From: Podocnemis expansa
Taxonomy: Eukaryota; Chordata; Testudines; Podocnemididae
Length of the DNA: 64,000 bases
Reading direction: 5' to 3'
NCBI GenBank assembly: GCA_007922195.1
Contig: ML681963.1
Location: 137,779,982 to 137,843,981 of the forward strand
The translations under genes were made by a program, and so were the position numbers. Below are positions 21,978 through 34,559 of this stretch, in pieces (the first letter of the stretch is position 1; each line of letters begins with the position of its first letter). Below the pieces are notes generated by a model, which had not been told where the DNA came from, searched no databases, and saw nothing but the letters and a program-made list of their open reading frames with translations.

Positions 21978-22892
21978 GACTGCAGGATTGTGAAGAGTGC
22001 TTTACCTTCCTCTCAGGGATCCAGCACTGCTCTGGCTGCTATTGAAAAGAAAGCATCAGATTTGATGGACCATTTTCTGACCCAGTGTGGTGAACCCAGA
22101 AATGAAGTAATAATACCTGCTCTTTTTGTCATCAAAGCAAATAAAGAACATCAGTGTTGACCCTGCCCTGGGCTATGCCAGATTCCAGCTGCAAAAGATT
22201 CCTTGTGGCAGCCAGTCTTCTTTTATAAGGGTCTGTGATAAGTGTCCCCTTTATTCTGCTGGAGTCTGACACCCCCAATTTAGGTGGCATGGGATGGATG
22301 AGTGAGAAATCTAGTCCAAGCACTCAGAGGATTCATGGAATCAGAGTATTCCCAGGTAGCCAGCACCAGCATGGCTTGAGATGGCATTGATGGTAGTTTA
22401 AACCTTTCCCTCATTAATGAAACCCATAGGAGGAGTTTAGCATTGCAAACACAACTAGCACTCCTCCCATGGGAGCTACCCCAACTGGAGAAGGGTATGT
22501 GTGTGTACAGGTTCCACCAATGGGATTAATCAACTCCATTAACTAACTCTTCTACCCCAGAGATGGCAAATTAATGTCATCCACATTTTACAAAGAACTG
22601 AGATGCACAGTTAGCACAGAAGTTAATAGGTTGATGTCACATGGACAAGGCCAAGCAGAAGACACTATCAGAGCTAGGATTAGAAGAGGAGTTCCTGGCT
22701 CCTGCTCCGGCTCCTGCTCTCAAGCAGCTGGACAAAACCTATGTCTTCAAGTAGCTCTTTTTATTAGAGATAAGCCTGGGTTGCAAAATTCAGATCTAGA
22801 TTCATCCAAATGTTGAATAAGCCCAGGAATTTAGGAGTGTTTTGGATTTTGTTTTCTGAATCAGCACTTTATTCTGAGATGACCTAATTATT
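21978..22892. other. intergenic with SINE relic
   Basis: At 22570-22770 CATTTTACAAAGAACTGAGA and the following text resemble the reversed tRNA-SINE of 41580-41765. No gene is seen. Confidence 0.45.
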
Positions 22893-23190
22893 AGTTAAAA
22901 CAAACAAGGAATCCTGTGGCATTTAAAGAATAAGAAATTTATCACATGAGCTTTCATGGGAGAAAATCCCACTTTGTCAGATGTTTTGAAGGTGGGGGAA
23001 CTTCAAGAATGGGAGGAAATAAATGCAGGGAAGTTTAAGTCATGGGAACAGGTCACACTGTAACAGAAAATCAAAACAGTTGTAAGGTTCAAACACTGGG
23101 CAACAGCATACAGAGGAAGATGAGGTCAAATAATCTGTTGTAATGAGAGAAAAATCCAAAGTGCCTATTAAGTCCTGAAGCAACGCAATT
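22893..23190. mobile_element. PLE end fragment (terminal repeat plus adjacent untranslated region)
   Basis: The first 110 bp (AACAAACAAGGAATCCTGTGG onward, with GAGAAAATCCCACTTTGTCA) is the terminal repeat. The next part through CAGAAAATCAAAACAGTTGT matches the inverted leader of the PLE at 16330-16577. The last part (ACAGCATACAGAGGAAGATG) matches 10860-10958. RT and endonuclease are absent, so this is an end fragment or an internally deleted copy. Confidence 0.75.
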
Positions 23191-23351
23191 ATTAGTTGAA
23201 AATAAGGGTTTGTATTGCAAATTTAAAAGAAAATTCCTCAGCCCAAATTTTGGAAGAGGTCATATCAGGGAGCTTTGATTCAAAACAAATGTGTACTGCA
23301 TAGCTGGGGCTATCAAAATAAAGCTAATACAACCTAGTAAAAATACACTGA

Positions 23352-23635
23352 GCCCTAGTCTATACTTGCTGTGTTTTTTGGTGGCAGTCACCAGGAGGTA
23401 TGTAAGGTACATAAAATACCTTGTGTATTTCCCTACAACTCTCCAACTCACTTCTACACATTAGGGTAAGCTGACCACAAATGCCTTGCGGTCAACTTAC
23501 AGTAACTCCCATTCTGGGGCTGGAGTTGCTATGATGATTTCCAGAGTGATTTACCGGGTGTATACTCACTGCTGAATTGCAGCCAGAAGATCATGCTGAT
23601 GGCAGCAATTTTGTCGCCATCAGTATAGACATACC
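23352..23635. mobile_element. MITE, possibly Harbinger-type
   Basis: GCCCTAGTCTATACT at the left and AGTATAGACATACCC at the right are imperfect inverted repeats resembling GGSTATGTCTACACT. No clear target duplication. No coding region. Confidence 0.6.
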
Positions 23636-26600
23636 CTCAGTAAAACTGTACTTGGAGGCCAACAAATATGCTTCTCCTTCACATCAACAAAGTTATCAAT
23701 CATACACAACCAAGCACACTCTCTCTCTCTCTCTTTTTTTTTTTTTCTAACCAGCCCAGTTAAATATGGCAGCACTTGCCATTTAGAAACCAGCAGGTGA
23801 ATTTATAAATGGTGCTCACACATCAATGTAGTTAAGGTCAAGAAACATGTCTGAATTTCAGTCTGCTTGACACTTTCGAGTCATGGGTGCAGATGGGATC
23901 CCTGTCATTGTTGGAACAAAATGAGACCTGTAATTACTGAAGATCTAATCTCTTGCCGTTCCGCTTTTCTAAAGGGTGTGGAAAGGAATGCATGAATTCC
24001 ACTTAGGTTTTTTTATTATATAATATATAATTTTCCCACTGAAATTTTCACTCACCTTTTTTTCTGCGACTGACTTCAAGCAAATCTGAATTCTAGCTCT
24101 GAGTCACAAATACAGAGTAAGCAGTTAAAAGCTAGCTGCTTGGAAATGTGCCCTTAACTTATTTTGGCATAAAATGGATAGAATGTTACTACTTCTTTTA
24201 AAATCACTTGTGCGCAGAAGCATGTTCAGAACCATCACAGAATCCTGATGTCCCAAAAACATCAGTCCCTATTTGGCCTCATCTCTTGGATTAACAGACA
24301 TAAGCACAACCAATGATGAGTTTTTAAAATGCCTGCATTAGACACATTAGAAGAGTTGTAATACTGATTATGCACCTTCTGAACTCAGTGAAAAGACTCC
24401 CCTAGATTTCACTGAATTTAATTAGAACGTGGATTGTTTTTCCTCACTGTCTTTTGCACCTGCATCCAAGAGGACTCTGAAATCTGGCAGGACTGTGCTA
24501 ATTGAGATTTAGCAGAGTAGAGTCTCCAAGACTTGCACTGCACCATAGCTGTGTGAGTTTTATCACCATTAATGGGAGTTGGGGAGCTGTGTGTATCTCT
24601 TAAAATCATGTGTGACTAGACGTAGTCTTATGCAGCAAATCATATTTCCTTTATTTCTTGTATGATTTTCATTTCTGAACAATGTTAACTTGTATATAGT
24701 TTAACCTTTTACTGCAAGAAAACAGCAAACATAAACATTTTTGCTTAGCTATTCCACAATTACTATTCTTGTTGGTGCCATGGTTTTCCTATCTTTACAT
24801 GAAGGTAATAATATTTCATTTCCCCACAAATTTGGTGTGAAACTTGACATATTTCCAAAGTTTTTTGAGGTCCGTTGCATTAGAAACTAATTAGCTTTTC
24901 TGTTTTCCAGTTGATACTTTTATCCAAATTTATTCCTTAATTAAAAGTTGTCTATCAGAATTTCAGTAAGTTCCTTTACAACCTGCCTTAAGAGCATTCA
25001 GAATGTTTTTTTTTTAAATGAGATGGTTTGTATTGACAGCCAGTTTGTCTACCATATTACAGACAAAAATACATACTGCCTTCACAATACTCCTTCACAA
25101 CACTCTATTTCATCATATAAGTAAAATACCAGTTTTACATATGTAGAAACTGTGGTACGGAGAGATGAAATCAAAGGCTAAGCTTTCACAATTGGCCTTT
25201 TAATTTTGGATGCCTCCATTTCTGGGTACCTTTGAGCTGATTTTTATAGGTATAGAAGAATCTATCCACAGCCCTATTTGAAATCAGTGGTGGCTGTGGG
25301 GCTCAGCAACTCTAAAAAATCAGTCCCTTGCTATCAAAAGTTGGGCACTTCAATAGTAGAGGCCATTTTCTAATATGCCACTAGAACACAATCAATAACA
25401 GAGCAGAGAATAGAAAACTGGGAACAGAATCTAAGAGTCTCCTGTTTTATTTTAATTGCTATACACATTCTGCTATGCTTTGGATTGTAAATGTTTTCTT
25501 GGCAAACCTAATGGCTTTCACTGTAATTCTCTTTGGATGACAACAGAATCATAGCAAAAACATCAGTAGATTCTTCTGACAATGAGAACCAGATGCTTGG
25601 AGATTCCAGAAATAGTGTGGTTTCATTCTGTTCTTGCTTCTCATAAATAAATAAAATTCATATTGGCAAATGTACTGTGTGAAATATATCTATTAAAATA
25701 TATTTAGAGGCTGTCTTCCAACACCCATTATCTATATTATAGCTCTTTTAATTAAATACCTAAAGAAGGAGGAAACCTATTGGCTAATATAAAAGGCATA
25801 CCAGCTAATGAACTAGAATCAATATCAGGAATGTTAAGTGACTGTGTTATTGTTGTCATCAATTTTTGTTGCAGTCATTTACCTTGTAACTTCATAAAAG
25901 CTTGTCTATTGAAAGCCCAAGGATTTGGTTTTTGAAAAGTTTCTGTTGTTCAACAGTTCCACATGACCCTATCTAATTATATCTATAGTAGCACAGGGAT
26001 GTAATTTTCATTTTTCTATTTCATGTAATTAGTTACATTAGCCCTTATTTATATTTGTCAGTCTACCCGACCCCTCTGTCTCTCAAAAGCTATTCTTTAG
26101 AATAAAGGTTTTTGTGTATTTGAGAGAGCTGTGTATTGTGGGGTAAAATTAATGCTGTGCAGAAAGCCAACACAAAACTTAAGTAGCCCTTAAACTCTCT
26201 GTTTAAGACTTCCAAAAGAGGGTATAGTGCATAGGACGAACTTGCCCTGAGCACAGGGTGTGAATTTCATCTGATAGTGAGTTTATAGTGGACTTCCCAG
26301 CAAGAAAAACAAGTAACACTAGTATGCAAAATAATAAAGTAAGGTAAAAGATTACTTTATCTTACATAAGCCAGCACCGGCCTTTCAACAAATCAGTAGG
26401 AATTGTGGGTGCTCAGAAATTTTGAAAAATCAAGTTCAAGCTATTTAAAGTTGAGGCACTCAGAATCATTGACTGCCGTTGTGAAAGTTGACTTTAGTTC
26501 AAAGTGGAGAAAATGACAAAGCCACACTGCAGGTCCAGAGCCTTAAGGAAATTGAAACCATAAATAATTAGGAGAAATATTTTGCTAAATAGAAGTCAGC

Positions 26601-26637
26601 ACCCTAAATTCAAGGCTAGCTCTCCCACTGTGTAAAG
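23636..26637. other. long AT-rich stretch, no gene seen
   Basis: A (CT)n(T)n tract lies at 23717-23746. Segments at about 25255-25370 and 26380-26470 share GTGGGTGCTCAG and AAAATCAAG-type phrases, which suggests a common old reptile repeat. No exon-like sequence was found. Confidence 0.45.
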
Positions 26638-26646
26638 ATAAGGATG

Positions 26647-26768
26647 TTTCAAAGGGTAGCAGTTAGTCTAGTTCAGCAAAACAAACAAGGAGTCCTGTGG
26701 CACTTAAAGACTATAAATAAATTTATTTACAAATTTGTTAGATTTGTTAGTCTTTAAGTGCCACAGGA
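26647..26768. mobile_element. solo PLE palindromic unit without central loop
   Basis: It begins TTTCAAAGGGTAGC and contains GTTCAGCAAAACAAACAAGG, then the arm CACTTAAAGACTA and the opposing arm TTAGTCTTTAAGTGCCACAG. The hammerhead-like middle (CTGATGAAGTGGG) is missing. A perfect 9-bp target duplication ATAAGGATG flanks it (26638-26646, 26769-26777). Confidence 0.8.
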
Positions 26769-26884
26769 ATAAGGATGGGTACTAAAATGAGTCAGAATAC
26801 CTTTACTGTTTTGCATTTTGGTAAAATATGCTTGTCATATCAAAGAGAAATTGAAACTTTAGTTGGAACAGTTTTGAGGAGAGG

Positions 26885-27075
26885 GGCAGAGAGAGCAAGA
26901 TGCCCTGTAGTTGATAGGGTATGAGACTGGGATGTGGGAAAACCAAGTTCAAGCTCTAGCTCTGCCTGATTTGAATTGATCTGGCATGAAAAATCTGCTC
27001 TCAATCAGTCAGACCAGGGACTTGTATTTAGGTCTGTTTGCTCTCAGTTCAGTTGCAATGAAGTGGTCATGATAA
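26885..27075 (+). repeat. tRNA-derived SINE relic
   Basis: GTAGTTGATAGGGTATGAGAC followed by AAGTTCAAGCTCTAGCTCTG resembles box A and box B of an old reptile tRNA-SINE. Related text lies at 45860-45950. Confidence 0.45.
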
Positions 27076-27381
27076 GATTAAATGAGTTTCCAAAAGCGCT
27101 ATGGGATGGAGCCATCTACTATCCTTTCTTACTTCCTGTTTTTTTTTAAGTGGGATCTTTCTGCTTTTCACTCTGTTGTGATGCAGTTAAATAAAGTAGT
27201 AAGTTTCCAACCTGCAATCCTGTGAGTAAATTATTGTTTTAGTTGCACTTAGCTGTCCCTTTACAAAAAACAGTAAACCAAGTAGTGTCATACTCTCACA
27301 CCCTTGCTCCCCATGACACAATTCTCTTTTCATTCAAAGGTTTGTAACGTTTTGGCTTTTGCTTCCAGTGCAGAAAGAAAA

Positions 27382-27569
27382 CAGGTGTCTCAAACATGCA
27401 GCCCATGGGCTGCATGCGGCTCCTAAAGCTATTTCCTGGGGCCCGCAACAATACTATCATTACCAATATTTACAATATTGTTGTATGAAAAGGCTTCAGT
27501 GGTGTGGCCCTCAGGCCAATGTACTAGTCCTCATGCGGCTGTCGTGGTGATTTGAGTTTGAGACCCCTG
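27382..27569. mobile_element. short non-autonomous hAT (Charlie-like ends)
   Basis: Ends CAGGTGTCTCAAAC and GTTTGAGACCCCTG are inverted repeats. The interior (CATGCGGCTCCTAAAG, TATGAAAAGGCTTC) matches 40591-40745 and, reversed, 46538-46765. The 8-bp flanks (AAAGAAAA, TTTTAAAA) do not match well, so the duplication is lost or the site was A/T-rich and has drifted. Confidence 0.8.
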
Positions 27570-29012
27570 TTTTAAAACTTCAAAAGTTGCCAAGAAACAG
27601 AATTATTATCCTCTTGTCTGATCTGAAGGTTAAGCCTGTATACTGAAGATTTCCAAATGCTTAGCCACTGTATTCAGATATAGATCTATATCACCTTATG
27701 TCCCATATCAGAAACGCCACAATATGATGGCTCTACAGTCTTTGGCACAAGTGTGTTTTCCACACACAGCTGTTTCAACAGAAGGCAGACTAAACCAGCA
27801 GCTCTCTGCTTCAGCATATGACATTCTGCAGAGGAGTAAATGTGAATGATCTATCTATGGCTTGCTTGCAATTTAGTTAGCTGTAAACTGAGTTAAGTTC
27901 AAAGTAGTTGTGAATCCTGGAGAGCAATGTTTTCCAGCTTTCACAATGGACACTGAACCCACAGTGAACGGATGTATCTGTTATTTAAATGTAATTTATG
28001 ATACAGTGAAGGATAGTAGAGAATAGCTAAGTACTATTTAGAGCAGTGTTCTAGCAAGGAGTCTTACGATGGCATGGCAGGGGAGCACAAAAGATCATTA
28101 ATGGAAGCAAGAGTTACAGAAGACAAATGTACCCAGTGCCCTAGTAAAGACTCGTTTGAGCACAGTTTGTGCTCCAACAGTGAAACTAGATATCCTCTGA
28201 CTGGTGAGAGTTCAGAAAGGAAATGCAGGAGTAAGTACAAAGCTGAGATCTAGCAGGAAACAGGACTGCCCAGGTGGTGCATCTTTGTTGCTGGGCAATA
28301 TTATTATTATTATTTTATTTTATTATTTTATTTTATTTTATTTATTATAGTTGTGTGAATGTATTTGTTCATTGTAGATAGGTGAGAAGATAAAGTTTGC
28401 ACCCTACAGAGCTTACAATCTAACAAGTTAAACTGCAACAGTTTGATCATTATTGGATAAATAAGTGCTAAAATAGTACATGTGTTCAAGTAGAGACTTT
28501 CTTCCCCCTTAGCATTTAAAATGAAGTAATTGACCCATACATTTTGGATGCTAAATTAATTGGCTTACCAGATTAATGATGTGTGATTTTTGGCACTGCT
28601 CCTAGTTGACACCGCAAGACAGATGTTTCAAACCTGACTCCTGGCTCCTACTACTTACACTAAGGGTATATTCTGGAATTACTTAAATACCACCCAGATT
28701 CAATATTCAAATAAGAATTTTTGCACAGACAACTGTACTAATGTATAACCTCTATAACCCTCCATATCATCACATACAAAGTATTTATATATAAAGCGCA
28801 TACTAAAGTACTAAGGCATCAGTACTTAAGTATGGAAACATGTTGGATACCTAATCTTGTTTGCTGTGGAAAGTGCTCTAGCCTGGTTACCTATTATTCT
28901 AGAAAGAGATGACTTTTGTCCTATTTTCTGCTAACTAATTTGGCTCAGGCTGCAGGCAGAGATTATAGTGTAGGGGTGGGAAGATTTACAAATGAGAAAA
29001 GCAGGCTTGATC
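27570..29012. other. AT-rich intergenic, simple repeat inside
   Basis: A (TTATT/TTTTA)n tract lies at 28299-28350. No gene or other classified repeat is seen. Confidence 0.45.
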
Positions 29013-29020
29013 CCTGTAGG

Positions 29021-29574
29021 CAGGGCCATCCCTAGGGGGTGGTGAAAGGGACGATCGCGCCAGTCCCTGCGGTTCTGTGGGCCCCACGCTGTCCTGCCGT
29101 GAGCAGTGCAGCACAGGGCCCGAACTGCTGCCCCCCCGGGCTAGGCTGTTCCCCATCTGGGGGGACAGAGAGAGCTGGCCAAAAGTGGCAGCCAGGGTCA
29201 GCGCCCCCACTTTGCCCCCCCCCCACTTGCACTGCCTTTGGCTCTGTGTTGGAGGCAGCGGGAAGGGGGTGGGAGGCAGCGTGGGGCCTGCACCACTGTC
29301 CCCCAGCTGTGCTGCCTCTTCCCCCCTCCCTGCTGCCTCCAGTACAGAGCTGAAAGCAGCGCAATTTGGGGGGGGAGCAGGAGTGCTGATGCTAGCCTCT
29401 GCTTTTGGCTGGCTCTCCCTATTCCCCGGATGGGGAACAGCTGGTTCAGGGGCAGACTGGGCCTCGCCCCCCTTGGCTGGCCTGCCCGACCCCCTAGTGT
29501 GAGATAGAGTCTCAGGGCCCCCCCCCCCCCAGAGGCCGATTCACCTAGGACCACAACCCTCAGGGATGGCCCTG
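29021..29574. mobile_element. GC-rich non-autonomous hAT
   Basis: Ends CAGGGCCATCCCTAGG and CTCAGGGATGGCCCTG are inverted repeats. Target duplication CCTGTAGG (29013-29020) and CTTGTAGG (29575-29582), 7 of 8. The interior contains a duplicated module around GGAGGCAGCGGGAAGG and CCTGCTGCCTCCAGTAC. Open frames on both strands are artefacts of base composition. Confidence 0.87.
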
Positions 29575-29807
29575 CTTGTAGGGGGTAGGTGGGGGACAAT
29601 GTGCAGAAAGAAATGCTGATAATGGTACTGGCTTGAGATATCTACTACCTTAGCTTCATTAATTTCGTGTTTACATACCAACTTGTATTAGTTTTGTGGG
29701 TGACAGGCAACTAGAGTTCAACTACAGCAATCAAAAGGTTCATTCACAATGTATTTCAGCCCCAAAAGAGGAACCCACTGAGCAGTGTTACAGATAAAAC
29801 AGTCTTA

Positions 29808-30184
29808 GGCTATGCCTACCCCAGGGGTTTAAGTCAACTTGAGCAGGCGTTAAGTCGACTTAAGCAAAGCCTGGGCTATATTTAGAATTTGTTAAGTTGG
29901 CTTAAGCAAGTGCTTAAGTCAACTTAATAACTTCTGCCCTGTAAGTCAGCTTAAGCTTTTAAGTCGACTTTATGGGGCAGGAAGCCCTGGACCCAACCCC
30001 CTGCCCCACTGCGCTCCTGGAGCCCAATCAGGTTCTGGGGGCCTGAACTGGCCCCAGCCACTGCTGGCAAGTGGTTGGGAGCTGGATCCGGCTCCTAGCC
30101 CCTTACAGCAGGCAACAGGGGCTTGGATCAAGCCACAGGTCTTGTTAAGTCAACCTCCGGGGCCCCCCCAATGTAGACATAGCC
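29808..30184. mobile_element. Harbinger-type MITE
   Basis: Ends GGCTATGCCTACCCC and ATGTAGACATAGCC, with TTA on both sides (29805-29807 and 30185-30187). The subterminal AAGTCAACTT and AAGTCGACTT motifs alternate like the palindromes in the MITE at 21512. Confidence 0.86.
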
Positions 30185-30424
30185 TTAGAGTTTTGCATCA
30201 TCCTCTGGGGAGCCACAGTTACAAAGAAACAAAAATACAGAACAAAACCCTTCTTTCAGGTATTGGCTCAAGAGCTCACCTAGGGCTGAATGGCATGAAT
30301 AACTTGAGAAAAATTCCTGTGGATTATTTTAGGAAATATGCAACTGAAAGAGTGACTTACATGGGGCCAGAGCCTCAAGTGATGTAAAGCTGTATTCAAA
30401 GCAGACTATGGAGAGTTACAAATG

Positions 30425-31265
30425 GATCTTACAAAACTGAGTGATTGAGCAACAGAATGGCAGATGAAATTCAATGTTGATAAAATGCTAAATAATGCAT
30501 ATTGGAAAACATGATCACAAGTTATACATAAGTAATGATGGGGTCTAAGCTAGCTGCTACTATTCAAGGAAGAGATCTTGGAATACATAATAAGAAAATA
30601 TCATATTGCCTCTTTATAAATCCCTGCTACTCCCACATCTTGAATATTGCAAGCAGCTCTGGTCACCCCGTCACTAAAAAAGATATATTAGAATTGGCAA
30701 AAGTACAGGAAATGGCAACAAAAAGATGGGGAGTATGGAGAAACCACTGTATGAGGGAAGATTAATAAGACTGGGACATTTCATCTTGGAATAAACATGA
30801 CTATGGTGGGGGGTGAAGATAGATGTTTGTAAAATGATGACTGGTATGGAGAAAGTAAGGAAGGAAGTGTCATTTCTTCTGTCTCATAACTCAAGAACTA
30901 GGGGTCACCAAATGAAATTAATGGGCAAGAGGTTTAAAATGAACAAAAGAAAGGATTTCTCCACACAATGCACAGTCCACCTCTAGAACTCGTTACCACA
31001 GAATGTTGTGAAGGCCAAAACTATAACAGAGTTCAAAATATAGCTATATAATTTCATGGAGGATAGGTTCATCAATGGCTTTTAGTCAGATGTGCAGAGA
31101 TGGCTGTTTGCTGAAGCTGGGAATGGGTGACAGGAAGGGTTATTTGATGATTACTTTTTCTGTTAATTTCCCCTGAAGCACTTGGAACTGGCCACTGCCA
31201 GAGGACAGGCTGTTAGGCTAGATAGACCATTGGTCCGACACAGTATGGCTGTCCTTATTTTCTTA
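30425..31265 (+). mobile_element. CR1 LINE 3' fragment
   Basis: Broken plus-strand translation gives WQMKFNVDKMLNNAYWKT-like sequence, then ATIQGRDLGI, then a CYSHILNIASSSGHPVTKK block, the C-terminal RT region of CR1 elements. The 3' part ends GGCTAGATAGACCATTGGTC with CACAGTATGGCTGTCCTTAT, a typical reptile CR1 tail. Truncated at the 5' end as usual for LINEs. Confidence 0.85.
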
Positions 31266-31320
31266 AGTTACATTTGATTGAGACATGGCTGTTTACACTT
31301 GCTAAGGACCTAGCACAAAA

Positions 31321-31738
31321 GGTACATCTACACTGGCAAGTTAGTTAGAATTAAGGAGCCTTAATTCAAAGGAACTTAGTCCCTGTCCACCATAGACTTC
31401 CACTGGTTTGAATTAAGGAATTCCTTGATTCGAACTAATGAAAACTTAGTTCGAATTAGTAACACCTGCATTTAGTTTGAACTAAGTGCTTGGTTTGATT
31501 CTTAGTTTGAACTAAGGGCAGTGTAGACCAAGATTAAGCCTTAATTTGAACTAAATAAATTCCACATTGGGGTAGTTAGTTCGAATTAACAAAGTGCACT
31601 AATTTGACTTAACATTTAAGTTGAATTAGTGCATTTTGTTAATTCGACTTACTAAGGTCAGGTTTAGTTCCAATTGAGGTCAAATTTATTAGTTTGACTT
31701 TGTTAATTCGAACTAACTTTTGTAGTGTAGACATAGCC
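31321..31738. mobile_element. Harbinger-type MITE
   Basis: Ends GGTACATCTACACT and AGTGTAGACATAGCC are imperfect inverted repeats of the same family as the MITE at 21512, with internal TTAGTTCGAATTAG-type palindromes. A target duplication is not evident (AAA against AGA). Confidence 0.75.
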
Positions 31739-31783
31739 AGACTGTGCTGATCTTTTTCTTTGCCCCAGAAAGGCTAGCAGATT

Positions 31784-32070
31784 GGTGGGTTACCTGTAGT
31801 AACCATCCTTCTTTGAGATGGGCTGCTCACATACATTCAGTTACAGGTGCCTATGTGCCACAGCACACGGCCAGAAACCTTTTTGCCCTAGGCCTGTCAG
31901 AGCAGGGTCAGTGGCCAACGCCCCCTCTTGCTGTGTCCATGGCTATATATATGACCCTGACCCTGACCCTCCTCAGTCCCTTCTTTTCTCAGAGTAGCAG
32001 GGATGGAGGGAGGAATCTGAATGTATGTGAGAAGCCCATCTTGAAGGACAGTTACTACAGGTAACCCACC
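31784..32070. repeat. DIRS 3' terminus with internal complementary region
   Basis: GGTGGGTTACCTGTAGTAAC (31784-31803) is a perfect reverse complement of 32051-32070. The pairing extends to 31839 and 32016 with few mismatches. The enclosed segment (about 31850-31995) is the left inverted terminal repeat. In DIRS elements such a complementary region is thought to template joining of the ends into a circle. Confidence 0.75.
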
Positions 32071-32143
32071 GTTCTTCTGCGGCTGCTGCTCACATCGTTA
32101 AGTTACAGGTGACTGCTAGCCGTACCTTGGATGGTGGGCACAG

Positions 32144-32552
32144 CAGGAGTATTGTCCCGGGGAAGGACCCGGGGCACAGGCCCTGCCCCCTGGCTGTGGG
32201 CTCAGCCCCACCCCCCACGTTCTCAGTTCTCCACCGGGGCCCAATACAGCCTCCAGCTCCTGCTGCTGCCTGCCTGGCCCTGGATCCCCAGCCAGGGCCA
32301 GGGCCAGGGCCAGGGCCAGGAGAGGCAGGAGCCACTGCAGATAGCCTGGCCTGAATTCTGGGCTGGGGACCAGGCTGGGAGCAGCAGGTGCTGCCACAGC
32401 CAAGAGATGCAAGTGAAGCCGCTGGTGGCCAGGCCTGGATCTCTGGTGTGGGATGGGGCTGGGAGAGACAGGGGTTGCCCCGGACACTCGGGGCATTTGG
32501 AGCTGGGACTTGGGGCAGATACCCTGTGTGCCAGGCACCAGTGACGCTCCTG
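32144..32552. mobile_element. GC-rich hAT inserted in the DIRS element
   Basis: Ends CAGGAGTATTGTCC and CACCAGTGACGCTCCTG are relatives of CAGGGGCATCACTGG at 62602. Target duplication GGGCACAG (32136-32143) and GGGCAGAG (32553-32560), 7 of 8. A (GGCCAG)n tract lies at 32291-32320. Confidence 0.8.
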
Positions 32553-32639
32553 GGGCAGAGTTAATGTTTCCCATCTGTCAGCATGGCTTTGCCCAACACG
32601 GCATCATCTCATGCCTGTTAGATGATCATGTAGAGTTTC

Positions 32640-33480
32640 TTAAAGGTATACATTGGTGACCACATTGCTGCTCTGCAGATCTCCTGGATTGGGACCTGCA
32701 CAAGGAAGGCTGTTGAAGACGCCTATGATCTTGTTGGGTGCACCCTGATCCTCCCAGGGAGGGGTGTATTTGATCTTTTGTAGCAGGCTTTAATACAATT
32801 CGTTATTCAAGCTGAAATACACTGAGTTGTCACTGGCTGACCTCTTTTATGTTCCATGACAGGCAAACAGCTGCAATGTCTTGGGGAATGAGTGTACATT
32901 CTATATAGATCGGGAGGACTCTCCTAATGTCTAATGTGTGCCATTTCCTCTGGGTCTCTGTGACCTGAGGGTCTGGGAGGAACAAAGGGATACATATGTC
33001 CTGGTTCAGGTAGAACAGAGAAGCCACCTTAAGGAGAAAGGCGGGGTATGGGCACAGTAACACCTTGTCCATAAAGAACCTTGCATATGGGGGTTCTGAG
33101 GAAAGGCCCTTAATTCAGATACTCATGTAGCTGAGGTTTTTGCTATTAGGAAGGCCACCTTCCAGCATAGGACCAAAAGAGTGCAGTAGTCTTAAGGCTC
33201 ATATGGTGGTTCCAATAGTTAATGAAGCACCACATACAGGTCCCACTGTGGAGTCAGGTCTCTGGGCTCTGGGTAGATCCTCTTAACTCCCTTTAGGAAT
33301 CTAGTGGAGATGGATAGTGAGAAAACTGGAATCCCTTCCACCTTCTTGTGAAGGGCTGAGATTGCTGCTAAATGCATCTTAAGAGAGGGGGTCGAGAGGC
33401 ACCTATCTTTAAGGTTTAGGAGGTAGCTGAGTATAGATTGGATGAGGGCTGACTCTGGGGTTATCCCGCTATCCCAGGAC
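32640..33480 (-). pseudogene. DIRS tyrosine recombinase, decayed
   Basis: This enzyme inserts DIRS circles into the genome without target duplication. Minus-strand translation shows LKGVKRIYPEPRDLTPQWDL (about 33300), then, in other frames, the block PAFLLKVASLFYLNQDICIP and KWHTLDIRRVL (33072-32830). These match the catalytic core layout of reptile DIRS recombinases. The C-terminal part with the nucleophile tyrosine region (about 32700) is heavily mutated, and I cannot identify the catalytic Arg/His/Tyr set with confidence. The hAT at 32144-32552 lies just downstream. Confidence 0.75.
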
Positions 33481-33829
33481 CAAAAGGAGAACTACTTCCA
33501 TTTAGCAGTGTAGGTGGCCCTGATGGAGGGTCTTCTGCTACTGATTAGCACCCTCCTGACCCTTTCTGAGCAATGCCTTTCAGTCTCATTTAACCATGCA
33601 GCCTCTAGACTGTCTTGTGGAGCACACACAGGTTCAGGTGTCAACAGGTTCACCCTGTATTGGAGGTGAAGCAGTGTAGCGATCGATAGGTCCTGTAGTG
33701 TTGAGTACCAGGTCTGTCTGGGCCAGGCCAGAGCTACCAGTATTATGTTTGCTTTGTCCCTCCTTATCTTTAGGACAACCCTGTGAATTAGGGGGATAGG
33801 GAGAAAAGCGTACATTAAAGGCCCCCCCA

Positions 33830-34502
33830 CGGTATCACCAAGGCATCTGATATTGAGCCCGCCCCTTTGTGAGCAGAACTGGGGACACTTCTGGTTCCGA
33901 TTTGTAGCAAATAGGTCCATTTGGGGCTTGCCTCATAGTTTGAAAATGTAGTTCACTGCCTCTAGATGCAGGGACCACTCATGGTGTGTGAGGAAAACCC
34001 TGCTCAGGGAGTCCGGTTTGTCGTTGCTTGCTCCTGGTAGGTGGGCTGCTATTAGGGTAAAGTTGTGTCGCAGGGCCAGTTCCCAGAGGCTGAGAGCCTC
34101 CCTGCAAAGGGCAGGGGAATGGACCCTCCCCTTGCCAGTTCATACAGAACATGGCCACTGTGTTGTCTGTTAAGTCATGGATCATTTTCCCTTTAACTGT
34201 GTCCATGAAGACCCTGCATGTAAGCCGAATTGCCCTAAGTTCTTTTACGTTGATGTGCAGGGAGCTGTCCTCAAGTGATCAGGTTCCTTGCGTTGATAGG
34301 CCCCCTCCGAGATGTGGGACCCCCAACCCCTGTCCGAGACAGCTGTGATTGGGGTCACCATGGGGTTGGAAGTTTCAAAGGGTATGCCCCCGAGAGCAAA
34401 GCGTAGATCCTGCCAGATTTCCAAAGCAGCCAAGACCTTTGGCGGGATGGAGAGCACCTCGTTCAGTGGGTGTAGCAAGGGTGAAAGACTATGGCAAGCC
34501 AA
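33830..34502 (-). pseudogene. DIRS RNase H, decayed
   Basis: Minus-strand blocks include VTPITAVSDRGWGSHISEGA (about 34360-34310), equivalent to the DASDRGWGAHL box with the first catalytic Asp context, and LTDNTVAMFCMNWQG (about 34175-34130), the TDN block. Next come ANDKPDSLSR-like text and MDLFATNRNQKCPQFCS (about 33920-33870), a hallmark following RNase H in DIRS polyproteins. Frames change at least twice. Confidence 0.82.
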
Positions 34503-34559
34503 AGCTGGAATGGTCTCATGTGCAGGTGGGCTGTCCTTATCATGTGTGTGTGGAGGCTG

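Noticed and set aside
23717..23746. Possible polypyrimidine tract of a splice acceptor
   Set aside because: It is a plain (CT)n(T)n simple repeat with no exon-like frame after it.
27359..27550. Small 63-codon open frame
   Set aside because: It is contained in the short hAT at 27382-27569.
28299..28350. Short tandem array as CRISPR or satellite
   Set aside because: It is a simple TTATT/TTTTA microsatellite, and CRISPR is not expected in an animal genome.
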